Assembly (NCBI GenBank): GCA_035701505.1
Contig: DASSSA010000027.1
Coordinates: 1-54,779, forward strand
From: AC-69 sp035701505
Lineage (GTDB): Bacteria; Actinomycetota; UBA4738; HRBIN12
DNA: 54,779 nt
Direction: 5' to 3'
The position numbers and the translations under genes are program-made. The notes under the pieces were generated by a model. It worked only from the letters and a program-made list of their open reading frames with translations. It was not told the origin of the DNA and ran no database searches. This document shows, in pieces, positions 1 through 9,117 of the stretch; within the stretch, counting starts at the first letter, position 1; the number at the start of each line of letters is the position of its first letter.

Positions 1-669
1 GGTCTCCGCCTCCGGCAGGTCGAACGGCGGGCGATTGGTTTCGGCCAGGCCGGCGATGAGGTAGATGGCGAACGCGGGGAACTGGGGGATCGCGTTCCAC
101 ACCCGGTCCTGGCTGGCCACGATCTCCGACATCTGCAGCGATCCCGAGTACAGGATGACCGCGACCAGGGCCAGCCCCATGCCCACCTCGTAGGAGATCA
201 TCTGGGCCGTTGATCGGATCGAGCCGAGGAGCGGGTAGTTCGAGCCGCTGGACCAGCCGGCCAAGACGATCCCGTAGACCATCAACGACCCCATGGCCAG
301 GACCCACAGGATCCCGACGTCCAGGTCGGCGATCTGAAACGGGACACGGCGGCCGAACATCGTGACGCCGGTCCCGAACGGGATCACCGCGAAGGCAAGG
401 AACGCAGGGATCATGGCGATCACCGGGGCCAGGAGGTACACCGGCCGGTCGGCCAGGGTCGGCGTGATCCCCTCCTTGAAGAACAGCTTGATCCCGTCGG
501 CCAGGGTGATCAGCACGCCACGCGGCCCTGCTCGCATCGGTCCCATGCGGGTCTGCATGTCCGCCGCGACCTTGCGCTCCAGCCAGATCAGGAGCATCAC
601 CGTGATGAGAAGGGCGAAGAACACGACAACCACCCGGGCCACCAGCAGGATCCAGTCCAGCCAATCCAT
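1..669 (-). CDS. nuoH: NADH-quinone oxidoreductase subunit H (NuoH), 3' end outside window
   Basis: Membrane subunit of complex I that contributes to the quinone site at the junction with the hydrophilic arm. The reading frame is open from ATG at 669 to the window edge, giving 223 residues. Visible are the N-terminal helix (MDWLDWILLVARVVVVFFAL), the LIWLERKVAADMQTRMGP stretch typical of NuoH, and, at the truncated end, the hallmark AETNRPPFDLPEAET. It starts one base after the nuoG stop codon and is part of the nuo operon, which presumably continues with nuoI-N beyond the window. Family length is about 330-430 residues, so roughly half is present. Confidence 0.95.
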   Translation of the reverse strand, partial: MDWLDWILLVARVVVVFFALLITVMLLIWLERKVAADMQTRMGPMRAGPRGVLITLADGIKLFFKEGITPTLADRPVYLLAPVIAMIPAFLAFAVIPFGTGVTMFGRRVPFQIADLDVGILWVLAMGSLMVYGIVLAGWSSGSNYPLLGSIRSTAQMISYEVGMGLALVAVILYSGSLQMSEIVASQDRVWNAIPQFPAFAIYLIAGLAETNRPPFDLPEAET

Positions 670-670
670 C

Positions 671-3070
671 TCAGGCTCCGTCCCCCGGATCGGCGGGCTC
701 AACCGTGGCGGCCGCGGTGAACCGCCCCGAGAGGAGCGTGTTCGCGGCCAGGCCGGGCTGGTTGAACGGGACGAACATCGCGCCCTGGGCGACGCCCTCG
801 GTGACGCGCACCGGCAAGACGACCTCGCCTGCGTCCGTCCGGACACGGGCGAGGCCCCCGTCCACAACCTTGCGTTTCTCGGCGTCGTCCGGATGGACCT
901 CCAGGAACGGCTCCTCCTCCAGCGCGGCCTTGAGCTCTGTGGCCCCCTGGGACAGACGTCCCTCGTCCACCAGGAGCGGGTAGGTGAACAGCGTCAGGTC
1001 GTCGAGCCACTGGGGCCGATCCGTGTCCACCCACGCGGTGGATCGCTCGGCGGGTTCCCGGGGTTCGAGGAGCCCGGCCATCTCCTGGCGGAGACGGTCG
1101 AGCGTCTCGAACCCCAGGTCGCCCCCCATGGCCAGGGCGAGGGTGCCGAAGATCTCCCAGTCCGGGCGGGACAGGCCGGCCGGTGGACGGATGGGACGGA
1201 TCCGCTGGGCCCGCCCCTCCCAGTCGGTGAGGTGGCCGTCCTTCTCCATCGAGGCGGCGGCCGGGAGCGCGGCGTCGGCGAACGGCCTGAGGTTCCCGAG
1301 GTCGAGGGCCTGGACCACCTTGTACGGGACGTTGTCCAGCGCCCGCAGCGCCAGGGCGGCGTCGGGGAAGTCCCGCAGCGGATCGACCCCCACCATGACC
1401 AGCACGTCCAGCTGCCTGCCGGCGCAGGCTTCCAGGATCTGACGGGTGTTGCGTCCGGCGCTCGTGTTCGGGAGCGACCCCCACACCGCCTCGACCTCGG
1501 CCCGCTCGGCGTCCACCGAGAGCCGCCTCCCTCCTGGAAGGAGGGTGGGGTGCACGCCGGCCCGCAGGGCGCCGCGGTCGCCCGCCCGCCGAGGCACCAT
1601 GGCGAAACGGGCTCCGAACTTTCCAGCCAGTCGAAGGGCCAGGTCGGGCCCCAGGGGATGCTCGGCCAGCCCAGCCCCCGCCAGCACCACCGCCGACGTC
1701 GCGGCCTGTCTCAGCGCGGCTCGTATCCGCGCGAGGGGCGAGCCCCGATCGCTCCCCTCCAGGACCTCCTCCAGGACCGATGCTTCCTGGCCCGGACGGC
1801 AGGCCACGTGCTCGGCCACGTCCCACAGCCGGGTCCTTCGGGGGTGGATGACGAACACGTCGGCTCCGCGGGCCGCGGCCTTACGGATCCGCAGGTGCAG
1901 GATGGGGACCTCCTGCTCCGCGTCAAGATCCACGAGCAGGATGGCCCCGGCTCGTTCGACGTCCTGATACGTGACGCGCATCGCCGCGGCCGCCTCGGTC
2001 TCCTCGGCCATCCCCCCGTGGAAGTTCCGACGGTGGTCGAGGTCGTTCGTGCCGAACACCGTGCGGGCAAGCTTCGAGAGCGCGAAATAGTCCTCATCCA
2101 TCAGCCGGCCGCCGGTGAGGAACGCGACGCGACGTCCCCTCGACCATTCCGCCACCCTGCCGAGCACCTCGGCGAACGACGCGGGCTCCAGGCCCCGCTC
2201 GCGGATCAGCGGGGTGGTCAGGCGGTCGCCTCCGTCGGCGAACCGGAACGCGAACCGGCCCTTGTCACACGTCCAGGCGTCGTTCACGTCGCGGTTGTCC
2301 CGGGCCAACACCCGCACGATCTCGCCGCGACGCATGTCGAGCCGAACGTTGCAGCCGGCCGAGCAGTGCGAGCACACGGTGTCGACGGTCGAAAGGTCGA
2401 ACGGACGAGCCACGAACCGATACGGCGTCGCGGTGAGCGCGCCGACCGGACAGATCTGGATGGTGTTCCCGGAGAAGGGTGAACGGAAGTCCTCGCCCGC
2501 GGCGATCGCCACCTGCTCGCCGGCGCCTCGAGCGAACAGCTCGATGAACCGGTCGCCGGAGATCTGATCGCAGAACCGGGTGCACCGCGCGCAGAGCACG
2601 CAGCGCTCGCGGTCCAGCGCGACGAGCGGCGAGAGCGGGAGCGGCTTGGCGAACACGCGCTTGGGCTCGCGGTAGCGGCTCTCGCCCGGACCGAACTCCA
2701 GGGCCTGGTCCTGGAGCGGGCACTCACCGCCCCGGTCGCAGATGGGACAGTCGAGCGGGTGATTGAGCAGCAGGAACTCCAGGTTGGCCACCTGAGCCGT
2801 GCGGGCCTCCTCCGAGGTGTTCTGGGAGTGGACGGCCATGCCCTGCGCGACCGTCGTGGTGCAGGAGGTGAACAGCTTGCGCTGGCCCTCGACCTCCACG
2901 TAGCACTGCCGGCACGCCCCGATGGGCTCGAGCAGAGGGTGATCGCAGAACCTCGGGATCTCGATCCCCAGCTGCTCGGCGGCCCGGATGATGAGCGTGC
3001 CCGGAGGGACGGTCACCTCCTTACCGTCGATCGTGAGCGTGACCGCCTCGGCCGGCTCGGAGGGACTCAC
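671..3070 (-). CDS. nuoG: NADH-quinone oxidoreductase subunit G (NuoG)
   Basis: Large iron-sulfur subunit of the complex I peripheral arm (799 residues), relaying electrons from NuoE/F towards NuoB. An N-terminal [2Fe-2S] ferredoxin domain has Cys42, 53, 56 and 70. Next comes the His/Cys [4Fe-4S] site (His104, Cys108, 111, 117), then a CVLCARCTRFC cluster (Cys157, 160, 163, 167), then a molybdopterin-oxidoreductase-like body opening with CSHCSAGC. That extra motif matches the N7-type cluster of some bacterial NuoG proteins. The GTG start at 3070 overlaps the nuoF stop as GTGA. The open frame extends further upstream, but only within nuoF, so the later start is preferred. Confidence 0.95.
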   Translation of the reverse strand: MSPSEPAEAVTLTIDGKEVTVPPGTLIIRAAEQLGIEIPRFCDHPLLEPIGACRQCYVEVEGQRKLFTSCTTTVAQGMAVHSQNTSEEARTAQVANLEFLLLNHPLDCPICDRGGECPLQDQALEFGPGESRYREPKRVFAKPLPLSPLVALDRERCVLCARCTRFCDQISGDRFIELFARGAGEQVAIAAGEDFRSPFSGNTIQICPVGALTATPYRFVARPFDLSTVDTVCSHCSAGCNVRLDMRRGEIVRVLARDNRDVNDAWTCDKGRFAFRFADGGDRLTTPLIRERGLEPASFAEVLGRVAEWSRGRRVAFLTGGRLMDEDYFALSKLARTVFGTNDLDHRRNFHGGMAEETEAAAAMRVTYQDVERAGAILLVDLDAEQEVPILHLRIRKAAARGADVFVIHPRRTRLWDVAEHVACRPGQEASVLEEVLEGSDRGSPLARIRAALRQAATSAVVLAGAGLAEHPLGPDLALRLAGKFGARFAMVPRRAGDRGALRAGVHPTLLPGGRRLSVDAERAEVEAVWGSLPNTSAGRNTRQILEACAGRQLDVLVMVGVDPLRDFPDAALALRALDNVPYKVVQALDLGNLRPFADAALPAAASMEKDGHLTDWEGRAQRIRPIRPPAGLSRPDWEIFGTLALAMGGDLGFETLDRLRQEMAGLLEPREPAERSTAWVDTDRPQWLDDLTLFTYPLLVDEGRLSQGATELKAALEEEPFLEVHPDDAEKRKVVDGGLARVRTDAGEVVLPVRVTEGVAQGAMFVPFNQPGLAANTLLSGRFTAAATVEPADPGDGA

Positions 3071-4431
3071 CGCAGGATCTCCGACAGTGGGATGGGGGCA
3101 GGTTCGGGCTCGGATGGCTCGGGCGGCGGCTCGCCCACCGCCCGGAGCCGTTGGGCGCGGGGCTCGGTGAACGGGCACAGGCCCAGCCGGATGTGCTCCT
3201 CGTACTCGTCGCGGAAGTACTTGAGCGTCGAGGTGATCGGCGAGACCGCGCCGTCCGCCAGGGCGCAGAACGCCTTGAACAGGATGTTGTCGCCGATCTC
3301 GCCGAGGAGCGGAAGGTCCTCCGGCCGTCCGAACCCCTCTTCGACCCGGGCCAGCATGCGGGTGACCCACCACGTGCCCTCCCGGCACGGCGTGCACTTG
3401 CCGCACGACTCGTGCGCGTAGAACTGGAGCAACCGCTGGCACACCCGGACCATGCAGTCCCGCTCGTCGGTCACCATGAGCGCGCCGGTCCCGAGCAACG
3501 ACCCCGCCTCGGCGATCGACTCGAAGTCCAGCCCCACGTCGAGGTGCTCCTCGGTGAGGAACGGGGTGGAGGAGCCCCCGGGCGTCCACGCTTTCAGACG
3601 CTTGCCGTCGAGGATCCCGCCGGCCATCTCCTCGATCACCACGCGGGCCGGCGTCCCCATGGGGGCCTCGAAGTTGCCCGGGAGGTTCACCTTCCCGGAC
3701 ACGGAGAAGATCTTCGTCCCGGGCGACTTCTCGGTGCCGATGCCGGCGAACCACTTCGCCCCGTTCACCAGGATATGTGGGACGTTGCACAGGGTCTCGA
3801 CGTTGTTGATGGCCGTGGGGCTGGCATACAGGCCCTCCACCGCCGGGAACGGCGGGCGCAGCCGGGGCTGGCCCCGGTAGCCCTCGAGCGAGGACAGGAG
3901 GGCGGTCTCCTCGCCGCAGATGTAGGCCCCGGCTCCCCTGTGCAGCACTAGGTCGAGCTGGTAGCCGCTCTTCAGGATGTCCTTGCCCAGGAACCCCGCG
4001 TCGTGGGCCTCGGCGATGGCCCGCTCCAGGACCCGGCCCGGGAAGAGGAACTCGCCGCGGGTGTAGATGAACGCGGTGTGGCACTGCACGGCGTAGGACG
4101 CGATGATCACGCCCTCCAGGAACTGATGAGGATCGCGCTCCACCAGCTCGCGGTTGTTGTACGTCCCGGGCTCGGACTCGTCGAAATTGGCCACCAGATA
4201 GGTCGGCTTGCCCGTGTCCTGGGGTACGAACGACCACTTCACGCCGGTCGGGAAGCCCGCGCCCCCCCGCCCCCGCAGGCCGGACGCCTTCACCTCGTCG
4301 ATGACCTCCTGCGGGGTCATCGTCAAGGCCTTGCGCAGGCCCTTGTACCCACCGGTCTGGATGTACCTGGTGATCCAGACCGTCCCCGGCTCGCCCCACC
4401 ACGCCGTGAGGATCCGGAGGTCCTGGCTCAT
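3067..4431 (-). CDS. nuoF: NADH-quinone oxidoreductase subunit F (NuoF)
   Basis: NADH-oxidising subunit of complex I, carrying FMN and one [4Fe-4S] cluster (454 residues). The glycine-rich nucleotide-binding segment GRGGAGFPTGVKW is near residues 54-66. The C-terminal cluster motif ESCGKCTPCREG is near residues 345-356. The ATG start overlaps the nuoE stop by four bases (ATGA), and the stop overlaps nuoG, so translation is probably coupled. The C-terminal tail is rich in Pro and Glu, which may be a lineage-specific extension. Length and motif order are normal for the family. Confidence 0.97.
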   Translation of the reverse strand: MSQDLRILTAWWGEPGTVWITRYIQTGGYKGLRKALTMTPQEVIDEVKASGLRGRGGAGFPTGVKWSFVPQDTGKPTYLVANFDESEPGTYNNRELVERDPHQFLEGVIIASYAVQCHTAFIYTRGEFLFPGRVLERAIAEAHDAGFLGKDILKSGYQLDLVLHRGAGAYICGEETALLSSLEGYRGQPRLRPPFPAVEGLYASPTAINNVETLCNVPHILVNGAKWFAGIGTEKSPGTKIFSVSGKVNLPGNFEAPMGTPARVVIEEMAGGILDGKRLKAWTPGGSSTPFLTEEHLDVGLDFESIAEAGSLLGTGALMVTDERDCMVRVCQRLLQFYAHESCGKCTPCREGTWWVTRMLARVEEGFGRPEDLPLLGEIGDNILFKAFCALADGAVSPITSTLKYFRDEYEEHIRLGLCPFTEPRAQRLRAVGEPPPEPSEPEPAPIPLSEILR

Positions 4432-5000
4432 CGCCCCGTCTCCGGCTCCAGGCCGGCCAGGATCCGCGAGGCCTTCGTGAACTCCCCGGGGAACGCCCCC
4501 CGCGAGGGCGCCGGCGGCTCCCCCCGGCCCAACGCGTCGATCAGCGCGACGATGCCCTCGGGCGTCGTCCGGTCGTAGTTCGCGAAGTTGACCTGCACGA
4601 CCGGCGCGGCGTCACACGCCCCCAGGCACTCCTCCTCGTGCAGAGTGAACGAGCCGTCCTCGGTCACGTCCTCGGATCCCGGCCCCAACACCTCGCGAGC
4701 CTTCGCGTACACCTCCGTGGCCCCCCGCAGGGCGCACGCGAGGTTCGTGCACACCGAGACGACGTATCGCCCGGTGGGACGGAGGCGGAGCATGGTGTAG
4801 AAGCTCGCCACGGCCTCTACCTCGGCCGTCTTCAGCCCCAAGAGGTCGGCCACCTCCTTCAGGCCCTCGCGGGTCACCCGGCCCTCGACCGACTGCACCA
4901 GGTACAGGAGCGGCATGATGGCCGAGCGCTCCCGGCCGTCCGGATACCTGGCCAGGATCCGCTCGGCATCCGCCCGGAGCTCCGCCGAGAGCACCGGCAT
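4428..5000 (-). CDS. nuoE: NADH-quinone oxidoreductase subunit E (NuoE)
   Basis: Thioredoxin-fold [2Fe-2S] subunit next to NuoF at the NADH entry point (190 residues). The four cluster cysteines are visible as Cys84 and Cys89 (CTNLAC) and Cys125 and Cys129 (CLGAC), the usual spacing. The N-terminal helical domain (residues 1-75) is standard. A tail of about 35 residues after the ferredoxin domain has no recognised function. The start overlaps the nuoD stop as TGATG, so the nuo genes are translationally chained. Confidence 0.96.
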   Translation of the reverse strand: MPVLSAELRADAERILARYPDGRERSAIMPLLYLVQSVEGRVTREGLKEVADLLGLKTAEVEAVASFYTMLRLRPTGRYVVSVCTNLACALRGATEVYAKAREVLGPGSEDVTEDGSFTLHEEECLGACDAAPVVQVNFANYDRTTPEGIVALIDALGRGEPPAPSRGAFPGEFTKASRILAGLEPETGR

Positions 5001-6283
5001 CAGCGGTCCACCCCACCCATGACCGGGTCGAGGCTGGCGATGGCGGCGATGACGTCTGCCACCAGGCCGCCCTCCACCATCGATGGCACGGCCTGGAGGT
5101 TGACGAACGAAGGGTCCCGGATCCGCACGCGGTACGGCCGGTGCCCGCCGTCGGAGACGACCGAGTAGCCCAGCTCCCCGCGGGGCGATTCCACCGGCAC
5201 GTGCACCTCACCGGGGGGGACGGCGACGCCCTCGGTGACCATCTTGAAGTGATGGATCAGGGCCTCCATCGACTCTTCCATGATGTGCTTCACGTAGGCC
5301 TCGGAGTTCCCGATGCCGTCCGGACCGACCTCGAGCTGCGCCGGCCACCGGACCTTGGGGTCCTCCACCATCACCGGGCCGGGTTGGCCGAGCCGGTCGA
5401 GGCACTGGCCGATGATGCGAAGCGACTGTTTCATCTCCTCGATCCGAACCTCGAATCGAGCGAAGGAGTCCGCCCCGTCCCGGGTGACGACGTCGAAGTC
5501 GTAGGTCTCGTAGCCGGAGTAGGGTTCGTCCTGGCGGACGTCGCGCGCCACGCCGGCAGACCGCAGCACCGGGCCGGTGACACCAAGGGCCAGGGCGTCG
5601 GCCGCCGAGAGGACTGCGACGCCCTGGTTGCGCTCGATCCAGATGGGGTTCCGGGCCAGTATGTCCTCGTACTCCCCGATCCGTCCGGGCATCAGCTCCA
5701 GGAACTCCCGGGCCTTGCGCTCTCCTTCCGGGGGGATGTCCATGACCACCCCCCCGATCCGGAGGTACGCGTGGTTCATCCGAAGGCCGGTGGCGATCTC
5801 GAAGATGTTGAGGAGCATCTCCCGTTCGCGGAAGCCATACAGCGCCATGGAGACCGCTCCGAGCTCCAGCCCGCTCGTGGCCAGCCACACCAGATGGGAT
5901 GTGATCCGGTTCATCTCGCAGAACATCACCCGGAGGACCTGGGCCCGGGGGGGTGCCTCGATGCCCAGCAGGCGCTCCACGGCCAGGCAGTACCCGAGCT
6001 CGTTGAAGAACGGCGAGAGGTAATCGGCTCGGGTCACGTAGGTCACACCCTGCTGCCACGTGCGGTACTCGCAGTTCTTCTCGATGCCCGTGTGCAGGTA
6101 GCCGACGATGGGGCGACAGGAGACCACGGTCTCACCGTCCAGCTCGAGTAGGAGCCGGAGCACCCCGTGGGTCGAGGGGTGCTGGGGCCCCATGTTGACG
6201 ATCATCGTCTCCTCCCGGAACCCCCCGGGAGGAGCCGGCACCGCCGGATCGACCGACGGCTGCCTCGGTGCGGCTGCGCTCAC
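5000..6283 (-). CDS. nuoD: NADH-quinone oxidoreductase subunit D (NuoD)
   Basis: 49-kDa-type subunit forming the quinone-reduction cavity with NuoB (427 residues). The N-terminal signature MGPQHPSTHGVLRL and the helix GYLHTGIEKNCEYRTW are present, and the protein ends in the usual DPVMGGVDR. I chose the GTG start at 6283 because it overlaps the nuoC stop as GTGA. The frame stays open 96 bases further upstream, but that part lies inside nuoC and encodes no conserved sequence. Confidence 0.96.
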   Translation of the reverse strand: MSAAAPRQPSVDPAVPAPPGGFREETMIVNMGPQHPSTHGVLRLLLELDGETVVSCRPIVGYLHTGIEKNCEYRTWQQGVTYVTRADYLSPFFNELGYCLAVERLLGIEAPPRAQVLRVMFCEMNRITSHLVWLATSGLELGAVSMALYGFREREMLLNIFEIATGLRMNHAYLRIGGVVMDIPPEGERKAREFLELMPGRIGEYEDILARNPIWIERNQGVAVLSAADALALGVTGPVLRSAGVARDVRQDEPYSGYETYDFDVVTRDGADSFARFEVRIEEMKQSLRIIGQCLDRLGQPGPVMVEDPKVRWPAQLEVGPDGIGNSEAYVKHIMEESMEALIHHFKMVTEGVAVPPGEVHVPVESPRGELGYSVVSDGGHRPYRVRIRDPSFVNLQAVPSMVEGGLVADVIAAIASLDPVMGGVDR

Positions 6284-6777
6284 GTCGTCCTCCGGTCCAC
6301 CGGCGGGATGAACGCCCCCTTGTATCGCGTGTTCACCCCGCCGAGGTCCTCGGTCTTGCGGAGTGGATGGCCCTTCCACCCGTCGGGCATGAGGATCCGC
6401 AGCAGGTCGGGGTGGCCGTCGAACACGATCCCGTAGAAGTCGAAGGTCTCGCGCTCGTGCCAGTTCGCCGTGGGATACACGCTCACGACCGAGGGCACGT
6501 GCGGATCGTCCTCGAGAAGACCGACCTTCAGCCGAAGGCGATGCTTGTGGCCCATGGAGTAGAGGTCGTAGGCCAGCCAGTAGCGCGGGGTCCGGCCCGG
6601 CCAGTCCGTCGCGCTCACGCCCGAAAGCGAATCGAGCGACAGCATCGGGTCGTCACGGAGGTAGACGAACGCTTCGTGCAGCTCGGAGCGATCGACCACG
6701 ACCGTGGCCTCACCACGCGCCACCACGACATCCGGGTACCTGGGGCGCACCAGCCCCGCGAGCTCCTCGGCCCTCAC
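6280..6777 (-). CDS. nuoC: NADH-quinone oxidoreductase subunit C (NuoC)
   Basis: 30-kDa-type subunit of the complex I peripheral arm (165 residues). The family motif NWHERETFDFYGIVFDGHPD and the downstream RILMPDGWKGHPLRK are both visible. NuoC and NuoD are separate genes here, not the fused NuoCD of enterobacteria. The start is GTG, eight bases after the nuoB stop. The gene lies between nuoB and nuoD in the classical order. Confidence 0.96.
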   Translation of the reverse strand: MRAEELAGLVRPRYPDVVVARGEATVVVDRSELHEAFVYLRDDPMLSLDSLSGVSATDWPGRTPRYWLAYDLYSMGHKHRLRLKVGLLEDDPHVPSVVSVYPTANWHERETFDFYGIVFDGHPDLLRILMPDGWKGHPLRKTEDLGGVNTRYKGAFIPPVDRRTT

Positions 6778-6784
6778 CCGGCCC

Positions 6785-7301
<517 letters not shown>

Positions 7302-7312
<11 letters not shown>

Positions 7313-7742
7313 GGACCACCTCCCGGGCCTCGGGGTCGAGGGCCGGGGGCGGGGCCGCGGTTGCGGCGCGCCGCGGCGCCGGCTCCCGCCAGTCGAGCCC
7401 GCCGCTCTTCCACACGTACACGTACGCAACGAACACGAGCCCGATGAAGACGGCCATCTCGGCCAGGCCGAACAGCCCGAGCCGGCGGAAGCCCACGGCC
7501 CAGGGGAACAGGAAGATGGTCTCGATGTCGAAGATGATGAACAGCATGGCCACGACGTAGAACTTCACGGGGAACCGTTCACCGGCCGGCAGCCGCGCCG
7601 GCTCGATCCCGCACTCGTAGGGCGCCAGCTTGGCCCGCGTCGGGCGGTGGGGCCGAAGGAGCGCGGAGACGCCGAGCGAGGCCACCCCGAACAGGATCGC
7701 CAGCGCCGCCAGGATCGCGATCGGCAGGTAGTCGGAGAGCAT
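7302..7742 (-). CDS. nuoA: NADH-quinone oxidoreductase subunit A (NuoA)
   Basis: Small three-helix membrane subunit of complex I (146 residues). The family loop motif YECGIEP and the second-helix motif FDIETIFLFPWA are present. The C-terminal 20 residues are Ala/Pro/Arg-rich beyond the third helix. ATG start at 7742, 12 bases after the upstream flavoprotein stop, so the two genes very probably share one transcript controlled by the Rex boxes near 9034-9081. Confidence 0.96.
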
Positions 7743-7754
7743 CCCCGTCCCTCC

Positions 7755-9014
7755 CTACGACGCCCGCGCGAGACGCACCATCGCGTCCATCAACCTGTCC
7801 TGGGCATCGCCCTCCCGGCCGTCGGTGAGGTTGCCCATGAAACGCAGCGCGAAGCGCATCAGCCACTCCTGGGGAAGCCCGTACTCGGTGAACGCTGCCA
7901 TTACCCGGGGGTTCCCGATGAGACGGACGAAGTTCCGTCCCACGTGGAAGTACCGTCCGTACCGCTCCCGGAGCACCGTCGGGTACATGTGCGCGATGCC
8001 GGGACGGTTCGAGACCAGAGCATCGTGGATCAGCTCGGCGGCGATCTCCCCGGACTCGATGGCATAGGCGATGCCCTCGCCGTTGAACGGGTTCACCGCA
8101 CCGGCGGCGTCGCCCACCACCACCATGCCCGGGACGGCCTGGGGGGCCCGGTTCAAGCCCATGGGGATGGGACCCGAGAGGAGGCGGCCCTCGGCGGTCT
8201 CCTCACGCACGTTCCAGTCCTGGGGAAGCATCCGGGCGAAGGAGTCGAACACCCGCTGGGCCGAGACGTTCTGGAAATTCTCGAACGTGTTCAGCAGGCC
8301 GGCCCCCAGGTTCACCCTGCCATCGGACAGGGGGAACAGCCAGCCGTACCCGGGCATCAGGGCATTGCCGTCCCACAGGTCGAACCACACCTCGAGCCAG
8401 GGTCCCGGGCGGCGGTCGATGCGGTAGTAGCGGCGGGCGGCGATGCCGAGCGGCCTGGACGGATCCCTTCGCACGCCCGCCGGTGCGGCGAACCGCGATG
8501 CGGCGCCGTCGGCGGCCACCACGAACCGAGCCCGGACGTCCACCGGTCCGGCCGCCACGTCATCCAGGCTTCGGGTGGTGGCCCCTGCCACCCAGCCGTC
8601 GTCGAATACGGGGCACACGGCCTCGGTCCGTTCGAACAACGTGGCCCCCGCCTTCTCCGCCCTTCGCGCCAGGAGCTCGTCGAAGTCCAGCCGCGTTCGG
8701 ACCAGCCCGTAATCCGGGAAGGCCGAGAGCCGAGGCCACGGGAGCTCCATCGTGACCTTGCGCGACCGGATGCGAAGGCCGTCGACCCGTTCGAAGCCGG
8801 GGTCGTGCGGATCGATCCCCATCCTCTCGATGGCCCTCACCCCGCGAGGTGTCAGGCCGTCGCCACACACCTTCTCCCGAGGGAACGCGGAGCGCTCGGC
8901 CAGCAGCACGTCGACGCCGTGTCGGGCCAGGTGGTAAGCGGTGGCGGAGCCGCCGGGGCCGGCGCCCACCACCAGCACGTCGACCTCTCGCCTGTCGCCC
9001 GCCGGGACGGTCAC
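7755..9014 (-). CDS. Geranylgeranyl-reductase-family FAD flavoprotein (possible menaquinone side-chain reductase)
   Basis: Member of the geranylgeranyl reductase branch of the PHBH-like flavoproteins (419 residues). Seen: a Rossmann FAD motif VVGAGPGGSATAY at residues 15-27, KVCGDGLTPRG near residue 48, and the second FAD motif GDAAGAVNPFNGEGIAYAIE. Family members saturate isoprenoid chains; in mycobacteria the homologue MenJ reduces one double bond of the menaquinone tail. Being first in the nuo operon, it is a good candidate for modifying the quinone used by complex I, but the substrate is inferred. GTG start, with two Rex boxes directly upstream. Confidence 0.85.
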   Translation of the reverse strand: MTVPAGDRREVDVLVVGAGPGGSATAYHLARHGVDVLLAERSAFPREKVCGDGLTPRGVRAIERMGIDPHDPGFERVDGLRIRSRKVTMELPWPRLSAFPDYGLVRTRLDFDELLARRAEKAGATLFERTEAVCPVFDDGWVAGATTRSLDDVAAGPVDVRARFVVAADGAASRFAAPAGVRRDPSRPLGIAARRYYRIDRRPGPWLEVWFDLWDGNALMPGYGWLFPLSDGRVNLGAGLLNTFENFQNVSAQRVFDSFARMLPQDWNVREETAEGRLLSGPIPMGLNRAPQAVPGMVVVGDAAGAVNPFNGEGIAYAIESGEIAAELIHDALVSNRPGIAHMYPTVLRERYGRYFHVGRNFVRLIGNPRVMAAFTEYGLPQEWLMRFALRFMGNLTDGREGDAQDRLMDAMVRLARAS

Positions 9015-9033
9015 GCCGGTTCCCCCAGACCGC

Positions 9034-9051
9034 TTGTGAATTTCTTCACAA
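9034..9051. promoter_or_regulatory. Rex operator (box 1) of the nuo operon
   Basis: TTGTGAATTTCTTCACAA, a perfect match to the actinobacterial Rex consensus TTGTGAA-N4-TTCACAA. It starts 20 bases upstream of the GTG of the geranylgeranyl-reductase-family gene and directly abuts a minus-strand -10-like TAGGCT at 9057-9052. Bound Rex would cover the transcription start. A rex gene is present at 27206-27889. Confidence 0.93.
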
Positions 9052-9080
9052 AGCCTAACACCCTTGTGAAGGCGTTCACG
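9052..9080 (-). promoter_or_regulatory. Predicted promoter of the ggr-nuo operon
   Basis: A -10-like TAGGCT lies at 9057-9052 on the minus strand, squeezed between the two Rex boxes. With 17-base spacing the -35 hexamer would be CGTGAA, inside box 2. The -35 is poor, but the arrangement fits a repressor-controlled promoter. A second TAGGCT at 9088-9083 is an alternative -10. Confidence 0.55.
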
Positions 9081-9081
9081 A
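9064..9081. promoter_or_regulatory. Rex operator (box 2) of the nuo operon
   Basis: TTGTGAAGGCGTTCACGA, 17 of 18 positions matching an ideal Rex palindrome (the last half-site has CGA in place of CAA). It is centred 30 bases from box 1, about three helical turns, so two Rex dimers could sit on the same face of the DNA. It overlaps the expected -35 position of the promoter whose -10 is TAGGCT at 9057-9052. Confidence 0.85.
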
Positions 9082-9117
9082 GAGCCTAGACCCGGTGGTC
9101 TGAGTGGGCAACGAGGG

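Noticed and set aside
362..2482. 706-residue plus-strand reading frame opposite nuoG/nuoH
   Set aside because: Low-complexity Arg/Gly/Pro-rich translation, a shadow of conserved complex I genes.
6284..6379. N-terminal extension of NuoD
   Set aside because: The added 32 residues lie inside nuoC and show no conserved sequence. GTG 6283 with GTGA overlap fits better.
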